64,000 nucleotides of DNA from positions 186,001-250,000 of the forward strand of contig NZ_PVZV01000011.1 in NCBI RefSeq assembly GCF_002995495.1. Reading direction: 5' to 3'. This DNA comes from Actinocorallia populi. Its GTDB lineage: Bacteria; Actinomycetota; Actinomycetes; Streptosporangiales; Streptosporangiaceae. The notes below the pieces were generated by a model. The model had not been told where the DNA came from, ran no database searches, and worked only from the letters and a program-made list of their open reading frames with translations. Below are positions 1 to 10,233 of this stretch, in pieces (positions within the stretch are counted from its first letter, which is position 1; each line of letters begins with the position of its first letter). The position numbers were made by a program, and so were the translations under genes.

Positions 1-246
1 GACGGCGACTTCACCCGCTGGCACGTCTTCGCCCTGGAGTGGCTGCCCGACCGGATGACCTTCTTCATCGACGGGAAGATCGTCTGGGAGCACACCGGCG
101 CGAACATCCCGCAGAAGGCGGACATGCACCTGGCCCTGCAGAACGACATCGTCTGCTACTCCCAGGAGCAGTGCCACGGCGCCCAGACCCCGGAACGGGT
201 GACGATGCACGTCGACTGGGTACGAATCCACCCACTGTCTCCGTAA
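1..246 (+). CDS. Glycoside hydrolase family 16 protein, C-terminal part
   Basis: Partial gene entering from the left edge; 81 codons are visible to a TAA stop. The residues read like the last strands of the GH16 beta-jelly roll, with a WHVFALEW segment followed by FFIDGKIVWE, the pattern (FHVYAIEW..D.I.FYVDG) found downstream of the catalytic ExDxxE motif in laminarinases and related endo-beta-glucanases. The catalytic motif itself would lie outside the window, so activity and substrate cannot be judged. Two cysteines near the end (C in VCYSQEQC) could form a disulfide, fitting a secreted enzyme. The assignment rests on the fold signature only. Confidence 0.6.
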   Translation, partial: DGDFTRWHVFALEWLPDRMTFFIDGKIVWEHTGANIPQKADMHLALQNDIVCYSQEQCHGAQTPERVTMHVDWVRIHPLSP

Positions 247-270
247 CATCCCGCGTCTAGGGTGAATGCT

Positions 271-2211
<1,941 letters not shown>

Positions 2212-2252
2212 CGGTGTCCCGGCCTTTATTGGATGGACTGTCAGCCTTTACA

Positions 2253-2266
2253 GTGAGGGAACTCAC
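2253..2266. promoter_or_regulatory. CRP-like palindrome before the NlpC/P60 gene
   Basis: GTGA-GGGAAC-TCAC, a perfect 4+4 inverted repeat matching the GTG-N8-CAC core recognised by actinobacterial CRP proteins. It ends 24 bp before the GTG start of the downstream gene, close enough to overlap the promoter or leader. Function inferred only from the pattern. Confidence 0.35.
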
Positions 2267-2290
2267 GTTCCGGGCGCTGTCGCGCCCGCT

Positions 2291-3496
2291 GTGAAGAACG
2301 TCTTTCCGAAGGACCGGGGGATCGAGGGAGTGCGGGTGCGCAAGCCGGGCCGCCGTGCCGTGCCGGCGGTCATCGGGGCGGCCGTCGCGACCGTGCTCGC
2401 GGTGGACCTCGCCGTCCTGGCCGAGCGCACGCCCGGGGAGGCCGCGGCGGAGCCCGTCACCGAGCAGCTGGTCGCCGTCGCCGACAAGGACCGGCTCGGC
2501 CGGGAGGTGGCCCCCGCGGGCCGGCGGGTGGAGCCCCAGCTCATGTTCGTCGCCGCGGGCCATGAGGCGATCCCGGACTCCCTGCTGGCGAAGGTCCGCC
2601 GGATCAGGGGCGTCACCGGCGCCGAACGGGTCGACGGGGCCCGCGTGGAGCTCGCCGGGAAGGAGGTCGGGATCTTCGGTGTCGATCCGTCCTCCTTCCG
2701 CAACTTCACGCCGGAGCCCACCGCGAAGCACGACGGCCTGTGGCGCAACGTCGCGGCCGGGGACGTGGCGGTGTCGTTCGTGCTCGGCAGCGACGGCGGC
2801 GTGCGGCTGGACAGCCGGGTGCCGGTCAGCGGGGGCGCCCGGCGGAGCGAGATCAGGGTCGGGGCCCACGCGACGATGGGCATCGGCGACATCGACGCGG
2901 TGGTCTCCGAGGCGACCGCCCGGCGGCTGGGCATGGCCGAGGACAACGTCCTGCTGATCGCCTCGGGCGACCGCGACGTGGAGCGGGTCAGGAAGGCCGT
3001 CGCGGGGCTGGTGCCCGAGAAGGCCGGGACGCTGCGCACGCTCGACCCGGGTTTCGACTTCCGCTCCTCCGGGGGCGGCGGCGCCCACCTGAGCGCCCTG
3101 GAGGTGCGGACGGCGGTCAACGCGGGTATGACCAAGCTCGGCATGCCGTACGTGTGGGGCGGGGAGTCCGACGCCGAGGGCGGCTACGACTGCTCCGGCC
3201 TGATGCAGTGGGCCTTCGCCCAGGCGGGCGTGCGGCTGCCGCGGGTGGCCGAGGACCAGGCCCGCACCGGCCGGATCGTGCCGTTCGAGCAGGCCAGGGC
3301 GGGGGACATGCTCATCTGGGCCAACGATCCCACCGCTCCGGGCCGGATCTCCCACATCGCCCTCTACCTGGGCGGGGACAGGATGCTGGTGGCGCCGCGC
3401 ACCGGCGACGTCATCAAGATCCAGAAGGTGTACTTCCGGGGCTTCCGGGGCGCGGTGCGGATCGACCGGCGGGCGGCGGCGCGGCTGGCCGGCTGA
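2291..3496 (+). CDS. Secreted NlpC/P60 peptidoglycan hydrolase
   Basis: 401 residues from a GTG start. A basic stretch followed by a hydrophobic segment (about residues 22-42) looks like a signal peptide or membrane anchor. Residues about 45-260 are not recognised. The C-terminal 120 residues form an NlpC/P60 (C40) domain: YVWGGESDAEGGYDCSGLMQ places the catalytic cysteine at about C301, and ISHIALYLGG the histidine at about H355. The usual third polar residue is not obvious: the region reads MLVAPRTGD where relatives often have HAPR. Such enzymes cut D-gamma-glutamyl-diaminopimelate bonds in wall stem peptides. A CRP-like palindrome sits just upstream. Another GTG at 2330 could be the true start. 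Confidence 0.85.
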   Translation: MKNVFPKDRGIEGVRVRKPGRRAVPAVIGAAVATVLAVDLAVLAERTPGEAAAEPVTEQLVAVADKDRLGREVAPAGRRVEPQLMFVAAGHEAIPDSLLAKVRRIRGVTGAERVDGARVELAGKEVGIFGVDPSSFRNFTPEPTAKHDGLWRNVAAGDVAVSFVLGSDGGVRLDSRVPVSGGARRSEIRVGAHATMGIGDIDAVVSEATARRLGMAEDNVLLIASGDRDVERVRKAVAGLVPEKAGTLRTLDPGFDFRSSGGGGAHLSALEVRTAVNAGMTKLGMPYVWGGESDAEGGYDCSGLMQWAFAQAGVRLPRVAEDQARTGRIVPFEQARAGDMLIWANDPTAPGRISHIALYLGGDRMLVAPRTGDVIKIQKVYFRGFRGAVRIDRRAAARLAG

Positions 3497-3598
3497 GGAC
3501 GCGGCCCTGACCGGCCCCGACACAGATCCGTGATCCGGCGAGACAAACGGACTTCGGCGGCGATAATTGGAAGGGCCGAACCGAGGAGGACTGTCGTA

Positions 3599-4411
3599 GT
3601 GGAGGTCAAACGCACCATCAAGGATCGGATCAAGCGAAGCAGCCCCTACGGGGCGATCCGCGACCTGGCCTACCGGCTGTACGAGGGCCGCGTCGAGAAG
3701 TACCTGCCCAAGGACCAGGTGCCCCGGCACGTGGGCGTGATCCTGGACGGCAACCGCCGCTGGGCCAGGGAGATGGGCCTGTCAGACGTCAACTCCGGCC
3801 ACCAGGCGGGCGCGGACAAGATCTCGGACCTGCTGCGCTGGTCCACCGAGGCGGGCGTCGAGGTGGTCACCCTCTGGCTGCTGTCCACCGACAACCTCTC
3901 CCGGCCCGCGGGGGAGCTGGAGCCCCTGCTGCGGATCATCGAGACCACCGTGCAGCAGCTCGTCGCCGCCGGCTGGCGGGTCCAGGCGGTCGGCGCCCTC
4001 GATCTCCTGCCCGACAAGACCGCCCGTGTCCTTAAAAATGCCGGGGAATCCACATCTCATGCCGACGGGCTGATTGTGAACGTCGCCGTTGGGTATGGAG
4101 GTAGACGTGAGATCGCTGATGCGGTTCGCTCCCTGCTCCTGGAGCAGGCGGCCAAAGGCACCGGCATCGAGGAGCTTGCCGAGGCCCTCGATGTGGAGCA
4201 CATCGCCGAGCATCTCTACACCCGCGGTCAGCCCGACCCGGATCTGGTCATCCGGACCTCGGGAGAGCAGCGCCTCTCCGGCTTCATGCTCTGGCAGAGC
4301 GCCCACTCGGAGTTCCACTTCTGCGAGGTCCACTGGCCGGACTTCCGCAGGGTGGACTTCCTCCGGGCGCTCCGCTCCTACGCCGCGCGGAACCGTCGCT
4401 TCGGCACCTGA
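3599..4411 (+). CDS. uppS: Isoprenyl transferase (cis-prenyl diphosphate synthase)
   Basis: About 270 residues. HVGVILDGNRRWA contains the catalytic Asp (D50) and the FPP/Mg-binding segment of cis-prenyl transferases; the C-terminal RTSGEQRLSGFMLWQ..HSEFHF block binds isopentenyl diphosphate. These enzymes condense IPP units into the Z,E-polyprenyl carrier lipid for peptidoglycan and arabinogalactan-like polymers. Position beside PhoH matches Rv1086, which makes the short Z,E-farnesyl diphosphate, so product chain length is uncertain. The GTG at 3599 is chosen because GAGGAGGA lies about 10 bases upstream; an in-frame GTG at 3530 would add 23 unrelated residues. A likely terminator follows. 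Confidence 0.9.
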   Translation: MEVKRTIKDRIKRSSPYGAIRDLAYRLYEGRVEKYLPKDQVPRHVGVILDGNRRWAREMGLSDVNSGHQAGADKISDLLRWSTEAGVEVVTLWLLSTDNLSRPAGELEPLLRIIETTVQQLVAAGWRVQAVGALDLLPDKTARVLKNAGESTSHADGLIVNVAVGYGGRREIADAVRSLLLEQAAKGTGIEELAEALDVEHIAEHLYTRGQPDPDLVIRTSGEQRLSGFMLWQSAHSEFHFCEVHWPDFRRVDFLRALRSYAARNRRFGT

Positions 4412-4437
4412 CCGGCGATACGGACCCCGAGTTCACG

Positions 4438-4466
4438 GCCCCGTCATGCAGCTGTCATGGCGGGGC
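4438..4466 (+). terminator. Hairpin after uppS
   Basis: GCCCCGTCATG pairs with CATGGCGGGGC across a 7-base loop, with one G-T wobble. It is followed by TGTTCG, so there is only a weak T-tract, as is common in actinomycetes. Confidence 0.45.
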
Positions 4467-4536
4467 TGTTCGCTTTCAGTGGCCGAGGCAGCAATTTCCC
4501 AGGTAAGGGCGCTCGTCCGCGCCCGAAGGAGAGCGA

Positions 4537-5856
4537 GTGGGCACACCCTCCACGCGTCAGGCACCCGCCGGACGCACCTACGTCCTCGACACCAGCGTTC
4601 TCATCGCGGACCCCGCGGCCATCACCAGGTTCGCCGAGCATGAGATCGTCATCCCGATCGTCGTGATCACCGAGCTGGAGGCCAAGCGCGATCACCCCGA
4701 ACTGGGCTACTTCGCCCGGCAGGCGCTGCGCGCGCTGGACGACCTGCGGTTGGAGCACGGCAGGCTCGACGATCCGCTGCCGGTCGGCGACCTCGGCGGC
4801 ACGCTGCGGGTGGAGCTCAACCACTCCGATCCCAGCGTCCTGCCGGACGGGTTCCGGCTCGGGGACAACGACACCCGCATCCTGTCGGTGGCCCGCTGGC
4901 TGGCCGTGGAGGGCAAGGACGTCGTCCTGGTCTCCAAGGACCTGCCGCTGCGGGTCAAGGCCTCCGCGGTGGGGCTGCCCGCCGAGGAGTACCGCGCCGA
5001 GATGGTCGTGGAGTCCGGCTGGACCGGCATCCGCGAACTCGAGGTGACCGCCGCGGACGTGGAGGAGCTCTACGAGAGCCAGCGGCTGGAGATCGAGGCG
5101 GCGCGCGACCTGCCCTGCCACACCGGCCTGCGGCTGCTGTCCGAGCGCGGCTCCGCGCTCGGCAGGGTGCTGCCCGACAAGTCGGTGCGGCTGGTGCGCG
5201 GCGAGAGGGAGGCCTTCGGGCTGCGCGGCCGCTCGGCCGAGCAGCGCATCGCGCTCGACCTGCTCCTGGACGACGAGATCGGCATCGTCTCCCTGGGCGG
5301 CCGGGCCGGCACCGGCAAGTCCGCCCTGGCCCTGTGCGCGGGCCTGGAGGCCGTCCTGGAGCGCCGCCAGCACCGCAAGGTGGTGGTCTTCCGCCCGCTG
5401 TACGCGGTCGGCGGGCAGGAGCTGGGCTACCTGCCCGGCTCGGAGAACGAGAAGATGTCGCCGTGGGCGCAGGCCGTCTACGACACCCTCTCGGCGGTGA
5501 CCACGCCCGAGGTCATCGAGGAGGTCCAGGACCGCGGCATGCTCGAGGTCCTGCCCCTCACCCACATCCGCGGCCGCTCCCTGCACGACTCGTTCGTGAT
5601 CGTGGACGAGGCGCAGTCGCTGGAACGCGGCGTACTTCTCACCGTCCTGTCCCGGATCGGCCAGAACTCGCGGGTGGTGCTCACCCACGACGTGGCGCAG
5701 CGGGACAACCTGCGGGTCGGCCGGCACGACGGCGTCGCGGCGGTCGTGGAACGTCTCAAGGGCCACCCGCTCTTCGCGCACGTGACCCTCAACCGGTCCG
5801 AGCGGTCCCCGATCGCGGCTCTGGTGACCGACCTCCTGAACGACATCGGCGCCTGA
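4537..5856 (+). CDS. phoH: PhoH family protein, PIN domain plus PhoH ATPase
   Basis: 439 residues, GTG start with GAAGGAG upstream. The N-terminal PIN nuclease domain begins [13 protein letters not shown] (metal-binding D18) with further acidic residues (E in [14 protein letters not shown] in [10 protein letters not shown]). The C-terminal PhoH domain has Walker A GRAGTGKS (K261) and Walker B VIVDEAQ (D357). This PIN-PhoH architecture is that of mycobacterial PhoH2 (Rv1095), an ATP-dependent RNA helicase/ribonuclease linked to a toxin-antitoxin module in mycobacteria. No antitoxin-like gene precedes it here. Synteny with uppS and fumarase is conserved. A strong terminator follows. Confidence 0.92.
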   Translation: MGTPSTRQAPAGRTYVLDTSVLIADPAAITRFAEHEIVIPIVVITELEAKRDHPELGYFARQALRALDDLRLEHGRLDDPLPVGDLGGTLRVELNHSDPSVLPDGFRLGDNDTRILSVARWLAVEGKDVVLVSKDLPLRVKASAVGLPAEEYRAEMVVESGWTGIRELEVTAADVEELYESQRLEIEAARDLPCHTGLRLLSERGSALGRVLPDKSVRLVRGEREAFGLRGRSAEQRIALDLLLDDEIGIVSLGGRAGTGKSALALCAGLEAVLERRQHRKVVVFRPLYAVGGQELGYLPGSENEKMSPWAQAVYDTLSAVTTPEVIEEVQDRGMLEVLPLTHIRGRSLHDSFVIVDEAQSLERGVLLTVLSRIGQNSRVVLTHDVAQRDNLRVGRHDGVAAVVERLKGHPLFAHVTLNRSERSPIAALVTDLLNDIGA

Positions 5857-5867
5857 GATACCCCTGA

Positions 5868-5899
5868 CTCACCGTCCGCACTCCGGTGCGGGCGGTGAG
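5868..5899 (+). terminator. Rho-independent-type terminator of phoH
   Basis: CTCACCGTCCGCAC pairs with GTGCGGGCGGTGAG around a TCCG tetraloop (14-bp stem, one T-G wobble), followed by TTTCG. It lies 12 bases after the phoH stop. Confidence 0.8.
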
Positions 5900-5944
5900 T
5901 TTCGCTATGACTCCCGGTGACGTGATCTGTTCGTTACCGTTATA

Positions 5945-5960
5945 TGTGACGAGAGTCACA
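5945..5960. promoter_or_regulatory. Perfect CRP-type operator TGTGA-N6-TCACA
   Basis: The 16 bases read TGTGACGAGAGTCACA, identical in both half-sites to the classic cAMP-receptor-protein consensus. It lies in a locally AT-rich stretch about 180 bp upstream of the first transglycosylase-like gene. In M. tuberculosis the CRP Rv3676 controls the wall-lytic gene rpfA, so the context is plausible. Binding itself is inference. Confidence 0.55.
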
Positions 5961-6141
5961 GAACTTATCGGCAACACCTGAAACCCCAGCTCCGGCGGGC
6001 CTTTCTTAAAGTTTCGGGTAAGCCGATCACGCGTCGGGGTCAAGCAAACACCCGGTTCGGGTTGCGGGACACCCCCGGCTCTGCGGCATGGTTTCCCACG
6101 GAAGTGACAGAACCCGTCGAGCCGCTGGAAGGAGCCGGAGC

Positions 6142-6903
6142 GTGCCGATCGAAGCACCGCCCAGGGCTTGGGAACCAGCGGGGCCGGACGGCCCGCACCC
6201 CGACGTCAAGGTCGCCGGGGACGGCCGGGCCGAACGCCTGGAGACGGGAAGGGGCGCCGCGCCGAAGCCGACCCGGCTCTACGTGGCAGGGGCCGTCACC
6301 GCGCTGGTCGCGGTGGTGGGGGTCTCGGTGCTCGTCCTGGTCTCCGGCGGGAAGGACGCCGGGGAGCAGCCGCTCACCGCCAGCGTCGTCGAGCCGACCG
6401 TGGAGGCACCGGCGGACACCCCGCCGACCGAGACGGCCGACCCGAAGATCGACGCCGCGCAGGAGCGCAAGGAGGTGCGCGAGCGCGCCGACGACGCCGC
6501 CCGCAAGGACAAGGTCCCCTCGCACACCGTGAAGAAGGGGCCCACCCCCGAGCCCGCCGAGCCGTCCCTGCCCCCGGTGCCCGCCGGGCCGCCGGTGGCG
6601 CCCGGCACGGCGCAGTCGATCGCCAAGGCCATGCTCCCCAAGTACGGCTGGAAGGCGGACGGGCAGTACGACTGCCTCTACCAGCTGTGGAACCGCGAGA
6701 GCGGCTGGCGCACCACCGCGGGGCGCGTCGACGGGCCCTACGGCATCCCCCAGGCCAACCCCGGCACGAAGATGTCCAGCGCCGGGCCGAAGTGGCAGAC
6801 GGACGCGGCCACCCAGATCCGCTGGGGGCTGGGCTACGTCAAGGGCCGCTACGGCAGCCCGTGCGGGGCCTGGGCGCACTTCCAGGCCAACCACTGGTAC
6901 TAG
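6142..6903 (+). CDS. Membrane-anchored transglycosylase-like protein, paralog 1 of 3
   Basis: About 253 residues from the GTG at 6142, chosen for the GGAAGGAG ribosome site 7 bases upstream. A cytoplasmic basic segment of about 45 residues is followed by one membrane segment (about 47-68), a charged/proline-rich linker (70-155), and a C-terminal domain of about 95 residues. That domain is shared with the next two genes: YDCLYQLWNRESGWR, YGIPQANPG, QIRWGLGYVKGRYGSPCGAWAHF and a terminal WY. The conserved Glu in LWNRESGWR fits the catalytic acid of SLT/Rpf-like folds. The predicted role is cutting wall glycan outside the membrane. An upstream CRP-like box suggests cAMP control. It is longer and more acidic than paralogs 2 and 3. 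Confidence 0.8.
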   Translation: MPIEAPPRAWEPAGPDGPHPDVKVAGDGRAERLETGRGAAPKPTRLYVAGAVTALVAVVGVSVLVLVSGGKDAGEQPLTASVVEPTVEAPADTPPTETADPKIDAAQERKEVRERADDAARKDKVPSHTVKKGPTPEPAEPSLPPVPAGPPVAPGTAQSIAKAMLPKYGWKADGQYDCLYQLWNRESGWRTTAGRVDGPYGIPQANPGTKMSSAGPKWQTDAATQIRWGLGYVKGRYGSPCGAWAHFQANHWY

Positions 6904-7218
6904 GCGAGGACGCCGGTACCCCTTTGAAGCCTCCGGACCGCGTGTCCGGGTGAGGTGACGCAGAAGTCGCCTCCGCCGTCCTCTGGCGGCACGTTTCGCC
7001 CGCATCGGAGCGGGCTCACAACCCCATAAGCGGCGAGCATCCCCGAGGCGCCCGCCTCTCTCGCCGCGCCCACCCCGGATGAGCGGGCACCCGCCCGCGC
7101 CCGCGCGTCTTCGCGCGCCCCTCCCGGAGCCCGATCGTCGTTCTCCCAGCGACGTCTCTGCCCGGGGTGGCCCCTGCCCAGGACGTGATCGGCGTCGGGC
7201 CGAGCAAAGGAACCCCCT
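6904..7218 (+). other. Long leader between transglycosylase paralogs 1 and 2
   Basis: 315 bp without a gene. It holds an early hairpin (6933-6949), several GC-rich inverted segments, and a ribosome-binding AAAGGA just before the next start. Leaders of this size before actinobacterial wall hydrolases often carry c-di-AMP (ydaO) riboswitches; I could not match the conserved ydaO blocks by eye. Confidence 0.4.
6933..6949 (+). terminator. Short hairpin after paralog 1
   Basis: CCGGAC and GTCCGG pair around a CGCGT loop, 30 bases after the stop of paralog 1. The stem is only 6 bp with no T-tract, so it may be a weak terminator or part of the next leader. Confidence 0.35.
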
Positions 7219-7761
7219 GTGTCCGGATACACCAACCCCCAGGCCCCCCATAACCGCTACAACCGACTTACTGCCTCTATCGGAGTAAAGGCGGCGGTCG
7301 TTACAGCGGTGACGGGTCTGGCCATCGGTCTCGGAACGGCGTCGACGGGCACGACCGCCCATGCCGCGACCGGAACGACGAACGCCTCGTCGGCCACCGC
7401 GGCGCTGCGGGTCTCGCAGCCGGCGAGCAGGAAGGCGACGAAGCGCAAGCTCACCGTCAAGCAGCGCAACAAGGCGCACGGCCGGGCGATGGTGAAGAAG
7501 CGGGGCTGGTCCGACCGGCAGTACCGGTGCCTGTCGAGGTTGTGGACCAAGGAGAGCAACTGGAACCACCGCGCCTACAACCCCTCGTCGGGCGCGGGGG
7601 GCATCCCGCAGGCGCTGCCCGCGTCGAAGATGGGCTCCGCGGGCAGCGACTGGCGGACTAATCCGAAGACGCAGATCAAATGGGGCTTGCGCTACATCAA
7701 GGGACGTTACGGGACGCCTTGCGGGGCCTGGGCGCACTTCCAGTCGCGCAACTGGTACTGA
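7219..7761 (+). CDS. Secreted transglycosylase-like protein, paralog 2 of 3
   Basis: 180 residues from GTG. A signal-like hydrophobic segment (about residues 20-50, ending near TAHAA) suggests export. A short Lys/Arg-rich linker (residues 70-95) precedes the shared C-terminal domain: YRCLSRLWTKESNWN with the candidate catalytic Glu, NPSSGAGGIPQALPASKMG, QIKWGLRYIKGRYGTPCGAWAHF and a final NWY. The basic linker could hold the enzyme to the anionic wall. Very close to paralog 3 in the catalytic domain, indicating tandem duplication. Family naming in databases varies (transglycosylase SLT-like or aggregation-promoting-factor C-terminal-like). Confidence 0.8.
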   Translation: MSGYTNPQAPHNRYNRLTASIGVKAAVVTAVTGLAIGLGTASTGTTAHAATGTTNASSATAALRVSQPASRKATKRKLTVKQRNKAHGRAMVKKRGWSDRQYRCLSRLWTKESNWNHRAYNPSSGAGGIPQALPASKMGSAGSDWRTNPKTQIKWGLRYIKGRYGTPCGAWAHFQSRNWY

Positions 7762-8081
7762 TCTTGCGCTGATCCCGGGGTCAAGCCGGGCGCGCTCCGT
7801 CCAGGACGTGCCCGGGAACCCTGCAAATCCCGGTCAAGATGCACGGTTTCCATGATCGATTCGTTTGTTTCCCGGTGACGGTACCTGCCGTGTCACCTCG
7901 CACGGTGAGCGGAGCCCGGGACGTCCCGCGCTCCACCAGCGCCCCGGAGACCCGCGTCCGCGCGGGCCTCTCGCAGACCGGACGTCCGGCCACCCGCGCG
8001 GCCTCGCGCCGCGCGGGTGACGTCGACGGGGCGGGGACCGCACGCGGCACGGCCGGTGCCGCGATCGACGAAGGAAACATC
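7762..8081 (+). other. Long leader before paralog 3
   Basis: About 320 bp with no convincing gene if translation starts at TTG 8082. It contains GGTGAC (7874-7879) and GTCACC (7892-7897) as an inverted repeat, and further GC-rich complementary blocks, so a structured 5' UTR is possible. The frame upstream of 8082 is open back to 7839, but its residues look non-coding. Confidence 0.4.
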
Positions 8082-8723
8082 TTGATCGGAACACGCCCGC
8101 TTTGGATCAGCCGCCGCCTGCCGGTCGCCGCCACCGCCGTCGTGGCCGCGACCGGCCTGTGGTCCGCCCCCGCGGCGGCGGAGACGAACGTGAGCCTGCC
8201 GTCCGAAGGCGCCGCCGCCCGCCAGGCGCTCCGGATCAACCCCCAGGTGCACCGGGTGCACCGGGTCCCCGGGGCTCAGGTGATCCAGAAGGTGCAGAAG
8301 GCGCAGGCGCTGAAGAAGGCGGCGCGCGCCTCACTCGAGCAGAAGGCCGTCCAGGCCTCGCGCCGGCAGAAGAAGGCCGCCCGCAAGCAGCAGCAGCAGA
8401 AGCGCTCCCTCTCCCGCGCCGATCGCAACAAGCTCGTCGGCCTGGAACTCGCCGCCCGCTTCGGCTGGGAGGAGAAGCGGCAGTGGCGCTGCCTGGAGCG
8501 GTTGTGGACCAGGGAGAGCGGCTGGAACCACCTGGCCCGCAACCCCTCCTCCGGCGCGCACGGCATCCCGCAGGCGCTGCCCGGATCCAAGATGGGCGGG
8601 GTCGGCGCGGACTGGCGCACCAACCCCGAGACCCAGATCAAGTGGGGCCTGCGCTACATCAAGGGGCGCTACGGCACGCCGTGTGCCGCCTGGGCCCACT
8701 TCGGAGCCTCCGGCTGGTACTGA
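8082..8723 (+). CDS. Secreted transglycosylase-like protein, paralog 3 of 3
   Basis: About 213 residues from a TTG at 8082, preferred because GAAGGAAA lies just upstream and a signal peptide follows at once (RRLPVAATAVVAATGLW, cleavage near APAAAE). The linker (residues 45-115) is rich in Lys, Gln and Arg and probably forms a helix or binds wall polymers. The C-terminal domain repeats the family pattern: WRCLERLWTRESGWN, NPSSGAHGIPQALPGSKMG, QIKWGLRYIKGRYGTPCAAWAHF and a final GWY. It converges on fumC with 6 bp between stops. An upstream ATG at 7839 is possible but would add about 80 non-conserved residues in front of the signal peptide. Confidence 0.78.
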   Translation: MIGTRPLWISRRLPVAATAVVAATGLWSAPAAAETNVSLPSEGAAARQALRINPQVHRVHRVPGAQVIQKVQKAQALKKAARASLEQKAVQASRRQKKAARKQQQQKRSLSRADRNKLVGLELAARFGWEEKRQWRCLERLWTRESGWNHLARNPSSGAHGIPQALPGSKMGGVGADWRTNPETQIKWGLRYIKGRYGTPCAAWAHFGASGWY

Positions 8724-8729
8724 CGGCGG

Positions 8730-10172
8730 TCAGCGGCCGGTCGCGTCCGGCTCCCCGGCCGCGTCCGCACTCCGGTGTCCGGTCATCCGCAACACGTCGA
8801 GGGCGGCGTCCAGCTCCGCCAGAGAAAGGGCGCCGCTCTCGACGTGTCCCCGCTCCAGCACGACGTCGCGGATCGTCCTGCGCTGCGCCAGCGCCTGCTT
8901 GGCGATGACGGCGGCCTCCTCGTAGCCCACGTGCCGGTTGAGCGGCGTCACGATCGAGGGGGAGCCCTCGGCGTACTCCAGGCAGCGCTCCACGTCCGCC
9001 TCCAGCCCGTCGATGCAGCGGTCGGCCAGCAGCCGGGTGACGTTGGCCAGCAGCGAGATGGACTCCAGCAGGTTGCGCGCGAGCACCGGCAGCTGGACGT
9101 TCAGCTCGAACGAGCCGGACGCCCCGCCGAAAGCGATCGCCGCGTCGTTGCCCACCACCTGGGAGGCGACCATCGCGACCGCCTCGGGCAGCACCGGGTT
9201 CACCTTGCCCGGCATGATGGACGACCCCGGCTGCAGGTCCGGCAACCGCAGTTCGGCCAGGCCCGCCCGCGGCCCCGACCCCATCCAGCGCAGGTCGTTG
9301 GCGATCTTGTTCAGGCCGACGGCGAGGGTGCGCAGCGCCCCGCTCGCCTCCACCAGGGAGTCCTGCGCGCTCTGCGCCTCGAAGTGGTTCCTGGCCTCGC
9401 GCACCGGCAGCGCCGTCCGCTCGGCCAGCAGCGCGGCCACCCGGCCCCCGAAGCCGGGCGGGGTGTTGATCCCGGTGCCGACGGCCGTGCCGCCCAGCGC
9501 CAGCTCGCCCAGCCGGGGCAGCACCGACTCCAGCCGCTCGATCCCGTACCGGACCTGCGCGGCGTAACCGCCGAACTCCTGCCCGAGCGTCACGGGGGTG
9601 GCGTCCATGAGATGGGTGCGGCCCGCCTTGACCACCGTGGCGAACTCCGCGGACTTGCGCTCCAGCGCGACCGCCAGATGGGCCAGCGAGGGGATGAGCG
9701 AGGTCACCACGGCCTCGGTGGCGGCCAGGTGGATGGAGGAGGGGAAGACGTCGTTGGAGGACTGTGAGGCGTTCACGTGGTCGTTCGGGTGGACCGGCCG
9801 GCCCAGCCTCTCCTCGGCCAGGCCGGCTATCACCTCGTTGGCGTTCATGTTCGAGGAGGTGCCCGAGCCCGTCTGGAAGACGTCGACGGGGAAGTGCTCG
9901 TCCCACGCGCCGTCGGCGACCTGGCCGGCCGCCCAGGAGATCGCCCCGGCCAGCTCGCGGTCGAGCACGCCCAGCTCCGCGTTGACCTCGGCGGCCGCCG
10001 CCTTGATCAGCGCCAGCGCGCGGATGTGCGCGCGGGAGAGCCGCAGCCCGGAGATGGGGAAGTTCTCCACGGCCCGCTGGGTCTGGGCGCGCCATCTGGC
10101 CTCGGCCGGGACGCGCACCTCGCCCATGGAGTCGTGTTCGACACGGAAACCGCCTGCCCGAGAGTCATCCAT
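8730..10172 (-). CDS. fumC: Fumarate hydratase class II
   Basis: 480 residues, normal for the class II (oxygen-stable, iron-free) fumarase family; interconverts fumarate and malate in the TCA cycle. The fumarase/aspartase signature [11 protein letters not shown] is at about residues 314-325, and the N-terminal [27 protein letters not shown] block is typical. Other family blocks include [12 protein letters not shown] and [17 protein letters not shown]. It lies 61 bp downstream of a membrane Ser/Thr kinase on the same strand, probably cotranscribed. A class I fumarase lies on the other side of that kinase, an arrangement also seen in Streptomyces. Confidence 0.96.
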   Translation of the reverse strand: MDDSRAGGFRVEHDSMGEVRVPAEARWRAQTQRAVENFPISGLRLSRAHIRALALIKAAAAEVNAELGVLDRELAGAISWAAGQVADGAWDEHFPVDVFQTGSGTSSNMNANEVIAGLAEERLGRPVHPNDHVNASQSSNDVFPSSIHLAATEAVVTSLIPSLAHLAVALERKSAEFATVVKAGRTHLMDATPVTLGQEFGGYAAQVRYGIERLESVLPRLGELALGGTAVGTGINTPPGFGGRVAALLAERTALPVREARNHFEAQSAQDSLVEASGALRTLAVGLNKIANDLRWMGSGPRAGLAELRLPDLQPGSSIMPGKVNPVLPEAVAMVASQVVGNDAAIAFGGASGSFELNVQLPVLARNLLESISLLANVTRLLADRCIDGLEADVERCLEYAEGSPSIVTPLNRHVGYEEAAVIAKQALAQRRTIRDVVLERGHVESGALSLAELDAALDVLRMTGHRSADAAGEPDATGR

Positions 10173-10233
10173 ATTCAGGGTGATGTCCCGGGCAGGGCGG
10201 TTTATTCCCGATCCGCGGTGACCGGGCCGCCGT

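Noticed and set aside
6904-8081. c-di-AMP (ydaO) riboswitches in the transglycosylase leaders
   Set aside because: I could not find the conserved GGGGUGAAUC-like or CAGCUAACCUCG-like blocks by eye; left only as a check in the findings.
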